Origin: Cryphonectria parasitica EP155 | Lineage: Eukaryota > Ascomycota > Sordariomycetes > Diaporthales > Cryphonectriaceae | Direction: 5' to 3' | Length of the DNA: 64,000 bases | Assembly (NCBI RefSeq): GCF_011745365.1 | Contig: NW_024468913.1 | Coordinates: 2,046,001 to 2,110,000, forward strand | Shown: in pieces, positions 1 through 11,370 of the stretch | Numbering within the stretch: the first letter of the stretch is position 1 | How the letters are laid out: every line of letters begins with the position of its first letter | Notes under the pieces: generated by a model | Databases searched by the model: none | What the model saw: only the letters and a program-made list of their open reading frames with translations | What the model was told of the DNA's origin: nothing | Translations under genes and position numbers: made by a program

Positions 1-1861
1 ACAGCAGCCAACTGGTCTTGGCTGGCTTTAGTGCATGCGACTCGTCACTCCCGAGTGTCGACCGCGTCCACCTCTTCGTAAGCGACACAGCAGCGCCCGA
101 TGGATAACCCTTGACGTCTGGCCCATGCCACCAGAGCTCTCCTCTTCGCCACCACGAGACCGTAACAAAGGAGACGTTCAGCTCGCCAGGCCACCTGTGT
201 GTGGCAATACCCGTGCGCGCACCACGGCGCGTGTACAATTGTGAGTATTGTGGGGTGCGAGCCGCGACGGCGAGCTGCGCACAACGGTCGGAGAGCTCCA
301 ATGGCACATCGGCTGCCTCGTCGGCGCTGGCCATGTACCCGTCGATCAGATCCTGGAGCTCGCTCCATGGCGACGAGACCTTGCGAGCATCAGCCTCGGA
401 GCAGACCAGGGACCAGACGATATGGGGTCGTCCTTCTTGCGGCGCGGAGTGGAGCTCGCATATAATCGTAAAGCGGCTGTATGCCTTCTTCTTATTCGTT
501 GTCGTCTTGGAGACTTTGGTGTTGAGGAGGCGTATGTGGACGACGGCGTGGTACCTGCGACCTGATTCGCAGATGAACGACTGGGTGGGGGAGTTCCAGA
601 TATTGGAGGGCTTGACCTTGACAGAGGCCAGCTGGAGGTGTTCAGGGAGGTCGAGGGTGAGCCTGACATACCAAAGCCGATGCTGGACTCGGATGGACTC
701 CCTGGGGCTCACGTCTCTATGGATATATAGTGTAGCCGGCTCCGTCGTCTTGAGACACATGTTGTCGTCGTCGTCCTGCCTGAAAAAAAGTTCAGTGGGC
801 AATCGTCTGTAGAAGCCCGAGGGTGTCTTTAACAAGCGGATGCCGATCTTCTTCGTTTCGAAACCCCTTCCCACAAGTTGAGATCCTATGAATAGAATGT
901 AATCGCTTTCAGGCATCTCAATCAGAGATGTCTTGATCCGTAATCCAGAGTTTGTCAGGGCAGACTCCTTGTTCAGCTGCAGAGCATGATCCGGCATCAC
1001 CTCCCGGCAGTTTACAAATTCCACCGGAGATCGAGCAAGTATGCCTCTGTACATCTGGCTCTTGCATCCTTTGGGTGTTAATGTGGAGGAAGGCTTTGAC
1101 TGTTGTCCCTGCTTTTGACATGTCCAGGCGAATAGGGTCATGTCATTGGTCTTTTTTAATATCTCCTCCTGGAGGCGGGTGAAGGCCTTCCCCCGTTCCC
1201 CATAAATCAAACTCATGTTGACGTCGAAGATCCCCAACAAACAGTACGCCATGTCCTCCTCACGAGTAGTCTGGCGCAGGGCGGCCCACGACATTTTCCT
1301 GCCCACCGGCATACTCTTCAAAGAATTGATGTTTTCCAGGGCGGCCAGGTCGATGCCTGTGATCTTGGACACCTCTTCGCTCCGCATGCGCTTCCCTCCG
1401 TGGTCGTTCCACTCGCAATCATAAAAGTTTAGGTTCCTCGGAGCGATTAGCTCCTGCAGCGTCCATCCCCTCGTCCACCACCGGCACGCCGGGAGCAGTG
1501 GGTCCGGGAAGCTGGGCTCGTGAGCAGGCAGGTCGGATAGGTAAACCAAGCAGAAAGTCGCCTGCTGATACCAGGCAAACATGGAGTTGATGGCCTCGGT
1601 CAGTTCCGCACTGCTCTCTTTGTTGATGCAGCAGGTGTCGACCCAGGCATACTGGAGCCCTCGCTGCTTCGCAATGATGCACGTCTGTTCGATCTTTGCG
1701 AAGCCTTTCTTCTGACGGCGCACCTCGGGACCCAGATTCTCCCAGTCTTGGAAGGTTACCTCATCCTCGTCCCAAGTATGAGAGAGGATCGCGTAGGGAT
1801 GCTCATCGTCCGCGCTCAGGAATTCTTCGAGCGCAAATGTCGTCGTATTGATAAGACGCAT
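1..1861 (-). CDS. HET-domain (heterokaryon incompatibility type) protein, 3' end outside the window
   Basis: One uninterrupted reading frame runs from an ATG at 1861-1859 to the left edge without a stop, giving at least 620 residues; the C-terminus is not visible. The N-terminus (MRLINTTTFALEEF) and the block YAILSHTWDEDEVTFQDW at residues 23-40 are typical of the HET domain (PF06985). They are followed by the conserved YAWVDTCCINK, a region with RWWTRGWTLQELIAPRNLNFYD, and the stretch MSWAALRQTTREEDMAYCLL ending in IYGERGKAFTRLQEEI. Such proteins take part in non-self recognition and programmed cell death on hyphal fusion. The part after residue 300 has no motif I recognise, and no NACHT or WD40 repeats are visible in what is present. 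No intron is needed. The overlapping plus-strand frames are shadows. Confidence 0.9.
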   Translation of the reverse strand, partial: MRLINTTTFALEEFLSADDEHPYAILSHTWDEDEVTFQDWENLGPEVRRQKKGFAKIEQTCIIAKQRGLQYAWVDTCCINKESSAELTEAINSMFAWYQQATFCLVYLSDLPAHEPSFPDPLLPACRWWTRGWTLQELIAPRNLNFYDCEWNDHGGKRMRSEEVSKITGIDLAALENINSLKSMPVGRKMSWAALRQTTREEDMAYCLLGIFDVNMSLIYGERGKAFTRLQEEILKKTNDMTLFAWTCQKQGQQSKPSSTLTPKGCKSQMYRGILARSPVEFVNCREVMPDHALQLNKESALTNSGLRIKTSLIEMPESDYILFIGSQLVGRGFETKKIGIRLLKTPSGFYRRLPTELFFRQDDDDNMCLKTTEPATLYIHRDVSPRESIRVQHRLWYVRLTLDLPEHLQLASVKVKPSNIWNSPTQSFICESGRRYHAVVHIRLLNTKVSKTTTNKKKAYSRFTIICELHSAPQEGRPHIVWSLVCSEADARKVSSPWSELQDLIDGYMASADEAADVPLELSDRCAQLAVAARTPQYSQLYTRRGARTGIATHRWPGELNVSFVTVSWWRRGELWWHGPDVKGYPSGAAVSLTKRWTRSTLGSDESHALKPAKTSWLL

Positions 1862-4591
1862 CTTGAGGCCGCCGGTGGCCCAGAAGACTGGGCGGGGCCT
1901 AGACGAGTTGGCGAATACTTGAGGGACATCTATCCTGAAGAGGAACGGCTTTCTGCGACGACGATGGACGGTGAGAAAGGAGGAGCAAAGTTGAACCCCT
2001 CGCCAATCCTCCACGAGAAAGCAGGAGGAAGGGTTACATTTTGGTGGTATAGTGCTGACAGTTGCACAGGCTAGCCAGATCCGCTTGCAATCGACGGGGT
2101 GCAGTGGCTGATCCTATGTGGAACCTTGAAGGGTACCTGCAGGGCATCCCAACGCCACCCTGTAACACAATGTGGGAGGGAACGATTACCGAGGATGATT
2201 TGCATTATGTATGAATGGGCTTACTTAGCAGCTTAGGTTAAGCATAACCTGTTGAGCTTCGATGCTGAGGCATGCTATAAAATCCAACACCAATTACACT
2301 CTTTTTTCTTTTCTTTCTTCCCTTGTGGTTTTTCCACCATTCTATTCAAGCTTGTATTATAAGTAGACTAGCTTGAAGTTAGACTATCGTTGTGTTGGAA
2401 GTTCGTAAAAAGTACCTGTGTCATTGGTCTGTCTCTTATGAGAAAGAGTGCTGGCCTTGTTGACTAATTATCGCAGCTTTAGGGTGTATGTTGCAGTATT
2501 TTGTACATACATCTTTCTGACTAGACAAGTACTTAATGGAATCTAGCAAGCAGTGGGAGAATGGTCGATAATCAATACAATGTCTCCTCAGTGCTGATCA
2601 CAGAGGCTGTGCCGGTACGCTTGAGGTAATGAGTTTTAAGAAATCTATTAGTATTATTATTATGTAAGTAGTTGAACAAGAAATGTGAGATGCTGAGACA
2701 AACCCATAGACGACAATCAGCATTCTGTCAACAAAGCATAGTTATTGAATCTCAGTCAAGAAAAAGTGCTGAGGTTCAAGTTTAATGAATGTCTCTGGCG
2801 GTCTCCCTGCCAGTGTCCATATCCAGCCCCTCAGATTTCATTCTTTGCTAAAAGGAACCCTTTCTGCTAAGGTCTGTTGTATGTACGGGACTCGAGGTCC
2901 TTGGTGTGCTGCCTGTCGAGCTTTTGCAGGAGGTCTTGTTAGGCTTAGACATAAATTTTCTCCTCAACTTTCGACAACAAATTGTAAATCACGACAGGTA
3001 GTAGATTCTCTAAAATAGTACCGGCTGGTAGTCATACATGGACTCAACACGAATTGGATCCAGCCCAAGTCCTGAATGAGCCAGTACCTATCAACAGTCA
3101 TATGTGAGAAGCAAAAGTTGATAAGTGATGAAGTGTAGAGGGGCTGTACCAACGAACAGTGGAGTAGGCCCAATATTGAATGAATATCTGCTAATCACAA
3201 CAGTAGATGCATTGCTGGCATCCTTTTGAGAACGGTGTTGCTCTCTGCCTCATCCTAAGATCTCAGCTTTTGTAGTTAGTTCCCCTCTAATAACACTGTC
3301 ACATTTTGCACTGAGACTCTTGATCGCAATTGTACAGCAAGTATGAGAATCTTCAGTATTGGATGTGTATGATACTGCAGACTGCGGTAAACAAGTCATG
3401 TCTTGATACACGTGCACTTCCTCCCCTTTCTGCTCGAAGAAGACTGACAAAATCATTGGAAGTCAAGATGTGTACATGTAGAAAGTTTCCCTCCTTTACT
3501 GATCAGGGTGTAAAAGTAAAACCTTTTTGAGACAATGCGATATTCGTTTACAACAAGATTCTGGTTTGGGTCAATCGGAAAGGGAGGGGGGAAGAGAAGA
3601 AACAAAGATCGAAGAAAATACTTGATTCCCCCCTCCCCCCTTTTGCAATTCTTCTGATATACACGGCTAACTGTTCCAGCAATTGAGGCCCGGCCCGCAT
3701 CCCGCCAGCGGTGCCCACCCGTTATTTGGGGTTGGGAGTGGGGGGTTTTGCACAGCATCGTGGAGTGGCATTCGGCAAAAATGTGGCCGATGAACTCATG
3801 TGTGATAAGCGCGCCAGTCGGCGAGCCTGGTCTTAAAAAAAGAAAGAAAGAAGTATTATAGGACCTTGAGCAGCCTCACCCATCCATTGCATAGAATGGC
3901 GACTCTCAATGTCAGGAGAAGGCAGTAAACAGATGAGAGTTTCGGCAGCAACCTCGAGCCCTTCGCGCGCAAATAGCAATCTTGTTGAGCCTTGAACGAG
4001 TGGCTCGCGCAGCATCTTCCAGACGCTGAAAACACAGCGGCGGCAGCGGTACTACGGCAAGATTGCCAGACCATCCAAGACACTTGAGAGGCTTTATCAA
4101 CTGTTAGTCGAGATCTCCTTGCCCCCAGATTTTGGGCCCGTTTCTTGGGGGAGGGGTTCCGGGTGGCTCTTCAGCGCTGTTCCCCTGGGCCCCAATCACC
4201 AATTTCGGTAGCTCCGCATTTCTAGGGTGAGAGGCTCCCGCCTCATAGCATAAGCTTGACAGAAAAAGAGCGGCAAAGTTCCGTGCAGCACAAGAGACTG
4301 GCTGACCAAAGACTTCGAACGAAATAGGCAAAAAAGGAAGAGAATAGCCAGAAGAAGAAAGAAAAAAGAGGTAAAAAAAGAGACCTCTCAAAAACACATC
4401 AACAGTTCACCACCTGGGACCGGAATTCAGAGAGAGACACAATCGTCTCACACGCACGCATACACACCCACCCACCCTGTAGCACGACGTCACACCTCTT
4501 CCCATCCCCATAATTAACACCAAGCTCACCCAAGATAAGGAAGGGACCAACACTCGTCACAACGCGATACCCTCACAATCTACACATCAAG
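1862..4591. other. Gene-free spacer between HET gene and SYM1
   Basis: About 2.7 kb with no frame that shows family motifs, plausible splice structure or coding-like composition. The middle part (2200-3500) is AT-rich and dense in stops in all frames. The last 200 bases are rich in A/C and CACACC runs and would form the SYM1 promoter and leader. Confidence 0.6.
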
Positions 4592-5330
4592 ATGCTCAGG
4601 TGGTAAGCATTGACCATGTTCACTAAGTTCCCCAACCCAATAGAATTGCACTGCTAACATGTCTTGACAGGTACCAAGCAAAACTGGCCAGCAGGCCCCT
4701 CCTCACCCAAGCTGTCACCACAGCTGTCCTCTTTGGTGCTGGCGATGTTATCGCCCAGCAGGCTGTCGACAAGAAGGGGATTGAGAAGCATGATCTTGCC
4801 AGGACTGGCCGCATGGCATTCTACGGTGGCTGTGAGTTTGTGCCATGCCTTGCTCTGCCCCCCGGGGGTCCTCCCCCCCCCCCCTCTTCAACCGCTTACC
4901 ATCTCACTCAATAAACCCCGTCCTCACCCCCTCACAAAACCTGTAAGCTGAATCTCTTGCTAATTTTTTTTTTTAAAAATTAAAAGCCGTCTTTGGTCCT
5001 GCCGCCGCGACCTGGTTCAAGTTCCTCGCCCGCAACGTGAACCTCAAGTCCCCCAACGCGACGATCGCGGCACGCGTCGCGCTCGACCAGGGCGTCTTCG
5101 CCCCCTGCGCCATCGGCATGTTCCTGTCGAGCATGGCCGTGCTAGAGGGCGGCTCCGTCGGCGAGAAGCTCGACAAGAACTACACCAACGCGCTCACCAC
5201 TAACTACATGGTGTGGCCGTTCGTGCAGGCCGTCAACTTCAAGATGGTCCCGCTGGAGCACCGCGTGCTATTCGTCAATGTCATCAGTATCGGGTGGAAT
5301 TGCTACCTCAGCTACCTGAACAGCTCGTAG
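4592..5330 (+). CDS. SYM1: Mpv17/PMP22-family protein SYM1
   Basis: Three exons: 4592-4602, 4671-4831 and 4987-5330, giving 171 residues. Exon 1 is only 11 nt (M-L-R and part of W); intron 1 has GTAAGC, a GCTAAC branch site and CAG. Intron 2 (4832-4986) contains a 12-C run. The protein starts [20 protein letters not shown], has GAGDVIAQQ, then [13 protein letters not shown]. It ends with the family signature, in which WPFVQ, NFKMVP, R and WNCYLSYL occur in order. This is the usual length and architecture (four hydrophobic segments) of the mitochondrial inner-membrane Sym1/Mpv17 family, which forms a channel needed for metabolism under stress. It converges on the UAP1 gene, 645 bases downstream. 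Confidence 0.93.
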
Positions 5331-5974
5331 GCGAGGGAAAAGGGGGAGGGGGTTTGGCAATTGGAGCGGGGGACGCAGGGGACGGGGAAGGGGAGCTGGT
5401 GGGCACGGCATGCTGCGAGATGGCAGGGCCTGGATTCGCGAGTTCCTTTCCCAGGCGATGGACGTTGATGGACAGCGGAGTGCACCCGAAACCATGTGAT
5501 TCTCCAGAAAGATGGTCAGGCGTTTACTAGCATTTGGTATTCATCGTCTTACGTTGGAGTCTTTTGACATGCCAGCGGTGCATAGAAGAAATACACTGAA
5601 GAAAGAGGCGTTGGTTAATTGCGTGGCAATAGACTACATGCCCTTTGCACAAAGATTGAAGAGACAGGATGCCAAGTGGTCCCGTCAAATTTTCGCCTTC
5701 CTCCTGGTCGACCCATGCGAGTAAAATTGAAGCGGCCTTAAACTGTATCGCGCCTCTTCACCAAAGACAGGCCGAGATACCAACCTGGTCTATACAGCAA
5801 CATACGATTTGAGGCTATTGGAGGTCAAACTTTCCATCCGGTCCAGCACAATTTCTCAATGTTTTGTTCCTATTTTTGCTCTAGAATCGATTCGCTGCGT
5901 CGAGATATCTACCACGTCTTCTATCCATTTTGTCTTTCCTTTCTTTACAAGGAATTAAAGAGTCTCCAGGACCC
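5331..5974. other. Convergent 3' spacer SYM1/UAP1
   Basis: The spacer holds the two 3' untranslated regions. I see no gene in it; the short open frames carry no recognisable domain. Confidence 0.6.
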
Positions 5975-7563
5975 CTACTGCTCTACTGGGTCGGCCACCA
6001 CAGCTGGTGCAATAATCTCTTTACCCTTCAGGTGTCCGAGACCCTCGCCACCCTGGAAAAAGGTGTTAGTCGCTCATATGTTGGTTTTGGAGGGGTACAG
6101 TCATTTGCACTTACATAGCTCACAAGAGGAGACACCTCGATACCATCGCCCTCACCAGTCACGATCACACCCGCAGCCTCTGCCCACCTCTTACCCTGGC
6201 CCATGATATCCTTCTTGCTGGTATCAGGATCATCCTCACCCGTACCCCGCGCGTTCTTCAGCGGCGAGAACTCATCCTCGCGCTTCACCTCTAGACAAGC
6301 GAACTTGCTCAGCTCGAGCATGGGGAACACGTCAAACACGAACTGCTCCAGCTTGATGCCGTTGGGCTTCTCGGGCTTGACGGTCTCGCCGCTCTTCAGA
6401 TCCGCATAGGGAATCTTCTTGCGCGCAACGTGGTGCGGCAGGTCCTTGGCCCAGCTGGGGATGGTCTCGAGGAAGCGGAAGCTGTAGTAGTGGTTGACGA
6501 TGTTCGCGGCGCGGAACTTGAGCACGTCAGGCTGCTTGGTGTCCTTGGCCTCGGCGGTCTCCTTGTCAATTTCGCTGTACTCGACGACATCCGGGCGGCC
6601 GTTCTTCTGGAGAATCAGGCCCACGGACTCGGTGGCGTTACGCTTCCGCACCACCTTGGTGGCAATGTCGACGTTCTTGGACGCAGCGAAGCCGGTGAAG
6701 GTAGGGTCGGCAACCTTGACCAGGCAGTTGTCTACACAGTACGCGTGGATGTGCTCAATGCCTCGCTTGCGCATGTCGCCCAGCACGGGCGAGACGACCA
6801 GCGCCTGGTAGATGCCTCCGTTGCCGTCGGGGGCGACCGCCACCCTGCCCTTGCTCTCAAGCAGGATCTTGCCCTCGTTCGAGATGCAAGGCAGGACGCC
6901 CTGCTCGAAGATGATGACGTTCTCCTTGTCCAGACCAAAGTATTTGTGCTCCTCGAAGAAGGCCTCTGTCGGGCCCCGCGTGGGCCCACTGGTCATGACG
7001 TACCAGGGGACCACAACCTTCTTGTCCTGAGACAATCCTGCGTGCTTGTGTGCCAGGACCTCTAGCCTGCGGATCCTCTCCGCCTGGATCTGAAAGAGGG
7101 ACTTGTGTGACGGTAGGCCGATGTCGAAGCAGCCCTTGGGCGCAGAGCTGCCCAGCCGTGTACCCTGCCCACCCGCCATCAGGACGACGGCCACCTTGTT
7201 CTTCGCCGTAAGGTCCAGGCCGGACTTGTACCACTTTTCGAGGTCTGCCGCATCAGAGTCCATGATACTCGCCGTGGCAGACTCGGGGAGAGGCTCGAGT
7301 TCTGCTTTCTTGTCATCGGCGGCAGGCGGGTGGAGGGCTTTCTGGGTGATGGTGTTGATATAATCGGGGTCGAAGCCGGCCAGCTGGTGGTACAGGCTGG
7401 CTTGCTCGTCTTCGGCAAGGGAGTCGTAGAAAGTGAAGACCTGCTCCTGGCCTGCCTTTTCATATTTCTCCTTGAGAGCTGAGACCTCATCCTTCGAAGG
7501 CACCCGTGGAGGGGCCTGCTTGGCGGTGGTGCCAATGTGCAGTGTCTGCTTGACGGCTTCCAT
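5975..7563 (-). CDS. UAP1: UDP-N-acetylglucosamine pyrophosphorylase
   Basis: Two exons on the minus strand, 7563-6115 and 6052-5975, separated by a 62-nt intron (GTAAGT ... CCAG), giving 508 residues. The enzyme joins GlcNAc-1-phosphate and UTP to make UDP-GlcNAc, the donor for chitin, N-glycans and GPI anchors, in the cytosol. The nucleotide-binding loop [17 protein letters not shown] lies at about residues 128-144, followed by [49 protein letters not shown] (substrate loop) and the C-terminal [16 protein letters not shown]. Without the intron the frame reads 26 wrong residues; splicing restores [14 protein letters not shown], the expected end. Gene symbol by yeast/human analogy (QRI1 in yeast). 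Confidence 0.96.
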
Positions 7564-8665
7564 TATGACGTCTGTGTTTCGTAGCTGTGGGACTTGGGAT
7601 CGGGCTCCTGCTTAAAGAAAGGTTCGTGAGATGGAAATATGTAGAGAAGAGGAGCGAGAGAAGGTCGAAAAGAGGAGGAGGACAGATCAGCAGAACCAAA
7701 TAGGCGGTGACAAGGACGAAAACCGTCAGCTTTGTTCCTCCCATAAATATATACACTATGCAGGATCACAGCTGAAGCTCGCACAAGCAAGCCACTGCTT
7801 GTACAGCAGCAGCGTGCCCCGCCAACCCCCTGATGGTAGGGAGGCCTATAGCCCCCCTGTATGCTTCCCGCGTTGGAGGGGCAGTACACCCAATTGGCCC
7901 GCTGCAAGGCGCCATGAGCGGTTAGCTTCTCTGGGTGGTCCAGGGGGCTGTCTAGGGTGTCCAGGGTGGGACGTCGGGACAGACTGTCAGCCACCAGTTG
8001 CTAATTTATCCACCGTATTCCACAAAGCTACCAAGGACACGAGCTTTGGTTTCCGTGGTGCTTGCCAACGCAGACAATACGAGCTTGGCGCTCGGATTCT
8101 CGCCTACGGATCAAGGATTACTACTACTGCTGATAACACACCACAGTAGAACAGCACAGGACAGGTCAGTCCAGGAGTCTGTACCTCTGAACCCACAATT
8201 GCCCTCATATGGATTGCTTGCCCTACACGGAACACTTTCTCTGACGGCAACGGTTGGACGTTATTAAAGAACGTACCCCAAATAGGGCAAGAACACTTTG
8301 CTTCACCCGCTCCAAGTGAATAACGCCCTAGGCTGACACCGCGATGAACAGGTTGCGTTGTCTAGGGTGTATTTCCTGGTGGCAGTTGAGACCCTACTGA
8401 AATTCCAGTTGTAAAATGGGCATTTGGGGATTTTGTTTTCTTGCAACTCTGTGTTATAATCGATTGCAAAGGCCACCCAAATGAGATCGTCACTGCCTAC
8501 TACATAAGTAGTGGCAGCAATTAGAAAAAATCCAGGGGGACTTATCAACGGCCTTAACGGTGTGAGGTGAGCCTAGCTGTCGACTTAAATTCCAGCCTCT
8601 GTCACAATTGCAAACTCTATGCAGATCTCAGCTCACACTGTAAAGACGGTCCACCAATCTTCAGG
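7564..8665. other. Divergent promoter region UAP1 / DNA glycosylase
   Basis: About 1.1 kb shared by two divergent genes. A TATA-like stretch lies near 7743-7753 on the UAP1 side. No coding frame is supported. Confidence 0.5.
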
Positions 8666-9700
8666 ATGGCAGAGGAGGCACCTGATAGCGAGGCTCATGG
8701 TCGAGCTTCGTCTCCTTTATCATCTTTCAGAGGTCGGTTGGACATGGACGCGTTCAAGTTCGAGACGGGAGAGTCACCACAGGAGATCTCGACAGCAGTC
8801 CGGCGAAGCAAACGGCTCTCATCTAGCATCACCATGTCCCTCACCGCAGCCACGACCTTTCCTGCAGCCCAACCTGGAGCAACAAAGAACGGGAAGAAGC
8901 GCAAAGCAGACGCCCTGGCCGACGCCACACCCCTAGGAGGCAATACTTTCCCGACCCTGCCCGACGGCTCAACTGAGACAGCCTCCTCAACGCCTCCTGC
9001 GCCGTCAGCTACCAAAAAGAAACGCAATCGCCCCAAAGCAGGCTACGCACCACCCTCTGTGTACGCACACCTCCCCTATCTCCCAGACGCCCTCGCGCCC
9101 AACCTCCTCGTCCTTTTCTGCGGGCTTAACCCTGGCGTGCGGACCGCCCAGACAGGCCACGCTTACAACCACCCTTCCAATCGCTTCTGGAAGCTCATGT
9201 ACTCGTCTGGCGTGCTGCCCGTGCCCTGCACCGCAGAGGAGGACCGTACCCTACCGGAGCGGTTCAGCTTGGGCCTCACTAACATCGTGGCCCGGCCGAG
9301 CCGCAACGGGGCCGAGCTGAGCAAGGCTGAGATGGACCAGGGCGTGAGCATCCTGGAGGACAAAGTGCGGAGGTGGCGGCCCGAGGTGGTGTGTGTCGTG
9401 GGGAAGAGCATCTGGGAATCTGTGTGGAGAGTGCGGCACGGAGGGCGGAGCATTAAGAAGGATGAGTTCAGGTATGGATGGCAGGACGAGGGCGAGAACA
9501 TGGGCGTTGGGGACGTCACTGCAGACGAGAAGATGGACGGTGTGGTGTATCAAGACGACTGGAATGGTGCGAGGGTGTTCGTGGCAACGTCCACAAGCGG
9601 ACTTGCCGCCACGCTGAGGCCGGAGGAGAAAGAGAAAATCTGGCGGGAGCTGGGCGCGTGGGTTGAACAGCGGCGGGCTGAGAGAGACGCTCCTCCTTGA
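8666..9700 (+). CDS. TDG/Mug-type G/T(U) mismatch-specific DNA glycosylase
   Basis: Single exon, 344 residues from the ATG at 8666 (MAEEAPDSEAHGR). The frame is open upstream as far as a GTG at 8567, but there is no better ATG there; a later Met at 8743 is a less likely start. The catalytic core begins around residue 130 with LPYLPDALAPNLLVLFCGLNPG; the Asn of GLNPG is the residue that positions the attacking water in Mug/TDG. It continues with HPSNRFWKLM, FSLGLTNIVARPSR and, near the end, TSTSGLAATLRPEEK, the equivalent of the second active-site loop. The enzyme removes U or T mispaired with G in base excision repair. The first 120 residues are a Lys/Arg-, Ser- and Thr-rich tail that looks disordered and carries NLS-like KKRK segments. 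Confidence 0.9.
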   Translation: MAEEAPDSEAHGRASSPLSSFRGRLDMDAFKFETGESPQEISTAVRRSKRLSSSITMSLTAATTFPAAQPGATKNGKKRKADALADATPLGGNTFPTLPDGSTETASSTPPAPSATKKKRNRPKAGYAPPSVYAHLPYLPDALAPNLLVLFCGLNPGVRTAQTGHAYNHPSNRFWKLMYSSGVLPVPCTAEEDRTLPERFSLGLTNIVARPSRNGAELSKAEMDQGVSILEDKVRRWRPEVVCVVGKSIWESVWRVRHGGRSIKKDEFRYGWQDEGENMGVGDVTADEKMDGVVYQDDWNGARVFVATSTSGLAATLRPEEKEKIWRELGAWVEQRRAERDAPP

Positions 9701-10059
9701 AGGCTAACAGTAAAGTGTCCTAGAGTTCGACAAGCTTCTGTTGTCGAGGTTATGCCACTCTTGTCAGAGTTCTTGCGGTGCAAACAGCATCTTGACCTTC
9801 GTCGTCTCCGACGTATTTGGTCATAGCGGTCTATTATCAGATACCAAGCATAAAAATAAAATCCTTTGCTGTACGCACGCAAAACTCACACCTTCAAATT
9901 GCTACCCATGCTCTAAGGGGTCCTGGATAATAATTATGAAGATCTGAAGGTTGTATTGAGTCAATGAAGATTCGAGGCCACAGCTTGAGGGTGTATTTGA
10001 CATGTTCTCATATCCCAAGCGATGTTGCATGGATGGGTAGGTCGTTCAGATGGGTTGCC
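9701..10059. other. Short convergent 3' spacer
   Basis: The 359 bases hold the 3' regions of the glycosylase and the ANCHR-like gene. No further gene is visible. Confidence 0.6.
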
Positions 10060-11370
10060 CTACCTAACCTCCCTCGCATCAAACTTCTCCCACTGGTGAC
10101 CCCGCTCGTCGAATCCCGCCGCAGGCCCAACATGCATCTCCTTCCAGCACCGCGCACAATACACATCGCCATCACATCCAAGGCACCGCACCGTGGCATC
10201 CTCAAGGCAAACAAGACACCACATCTTGGCGTCGTCGTCCGTATATCCAAGTTTCTTGGAGACCCCTGCGACGGGCCTGTCCTCGGGCTGGAACGTCGGC
10301 GCTGCCGGCAGGCCGAAGTCGTCTGTGGCGATGGGTTTGTGCCCTGGGCCCTTGAGCGCGGCGAGGCGTGCTGCTATTGATGACTCGAAGGGGTCGCCTG
10401 CTTTCGACGGCGGCACAGGATCCTGGAGGATGCTGGGCACGGCGGGCAGCGAGAGTCCCGCCGAGGCGGTAGTGTCATGAGGAGTTGTGGGGAGGTCAGG
10501 GAGAGATTGTTCTTCCGTGGGTGTTTGAGGCACGGCGGGGAGGGCGAGGTCAGTGTCTTGGTGTTGGTCTGGCAGATGGCCACCGAACGCGCTGGTTTTG
10601 TCTGCCTGCGTTGTGGAGGCGGGGTCGGGCTCGTCTGGCTGGATGGGCTGACCGGGGCCGCCCTCGAGTTTGACTTCATCTAGTGTTTTGGAAAGCACGT
10701 CTTGTATCTGCCGCGACATCTCTTCTCCCTCCGAGTCGTCGTTGCCTTCGCCTCCTTCTGCATCAGGGGGAGATTTCCCGGTGGATGGCAATGGCTGCGC
10801 CCCTGCGTCTCGCCTTAGGCCGGCTAGTAATTCCTCCACCCTCTGTGAGGATTCTTCATCATCCTCAGAAACAGACCATTGATCATCTTCCAGCACGAGA
10901 CTATCTAGTATCTCGTCAAGCGTCTTGCCGTTGTCATCGTCGTCATCATATGCGTGACCTTGCTCGGTCTCGTGTGTCACCTCTGCCCCAACCGTCTTGA
11001 CAGGTGGTGATTTGGCAGGCGATGGTCCTGCCTGCGAGTGTAAAAATGAAACCGGGTCTTTGTCACCTGCAGTCTCTGCATATGGTGGAGGGGGGTCGCT
11101 GAGTGTACGAGATTCCGGAGTGGCATCCCGTTGGTTCCTCAGGATCTTGAGCCTCTCTGATAACACATCTTCCTTGGATGCTGGCTCGGTGGGTCTTTCT
11201 CCAGACAGGGGGATGTTCAAGGCGCTTTTGGACTCAGTGTCAGCCTGAGATCACATGGTTGAGCACCACGAATTCCGAGTTACTGACTTTGTGGAGGGGT
11301 CGAGCTGGACGCTCGTTGGCTTGAGGGCGTTGAGTCTGGCAAGGAGACTCTTGTCGTTAGGGTCAGCCAT
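10060..11370 (-). CDS. ANCHR/ZFYVE19-like zinc-finger protein
   Basis: Two exons on the minus strand: 11370-11284 (start MADPNDKSLLARLNALKPTS) and 11244-10060, giving about 423 residues. The intron is needed because the unspliced frame stops at once; the best junction (GTAACT ... CTCAG) makes an intron of only 39 nt, and an in-frame acceptor 12 nt further gives 51 nt. The N-terminus LLARLNALKP matches a motif repeated later as AARLAALKGP. The C-terminus holds a compact Cys/His zinc domain with CLVCLEDATVRCLGCDGDVY, CARCWKEMH and a final GHQWEKF. This arrangement is that of fungal abscission/NoCut checkpoint regulator homologues, with acidic, Pro-rich disordered sequence between. Homologues delay cytokinetic abscission through VPS4/CHMP4C; a role here is inferred from the family only. 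The exact exon-1 border is uncertain. Confidence 0.78.

Noticed and set aside
111..812. Long plus-strand frame of 233 codons
   Set aside because: It is antisense to the HET-domain gene, whose minus-strand frame carries clear family motifs.
8567..8665. N-terminal extension of the DNA glycosylase from a GTG
   Set aside because: Nuclear fungal genes start at ATG; the first ATG in frame is at 8666.
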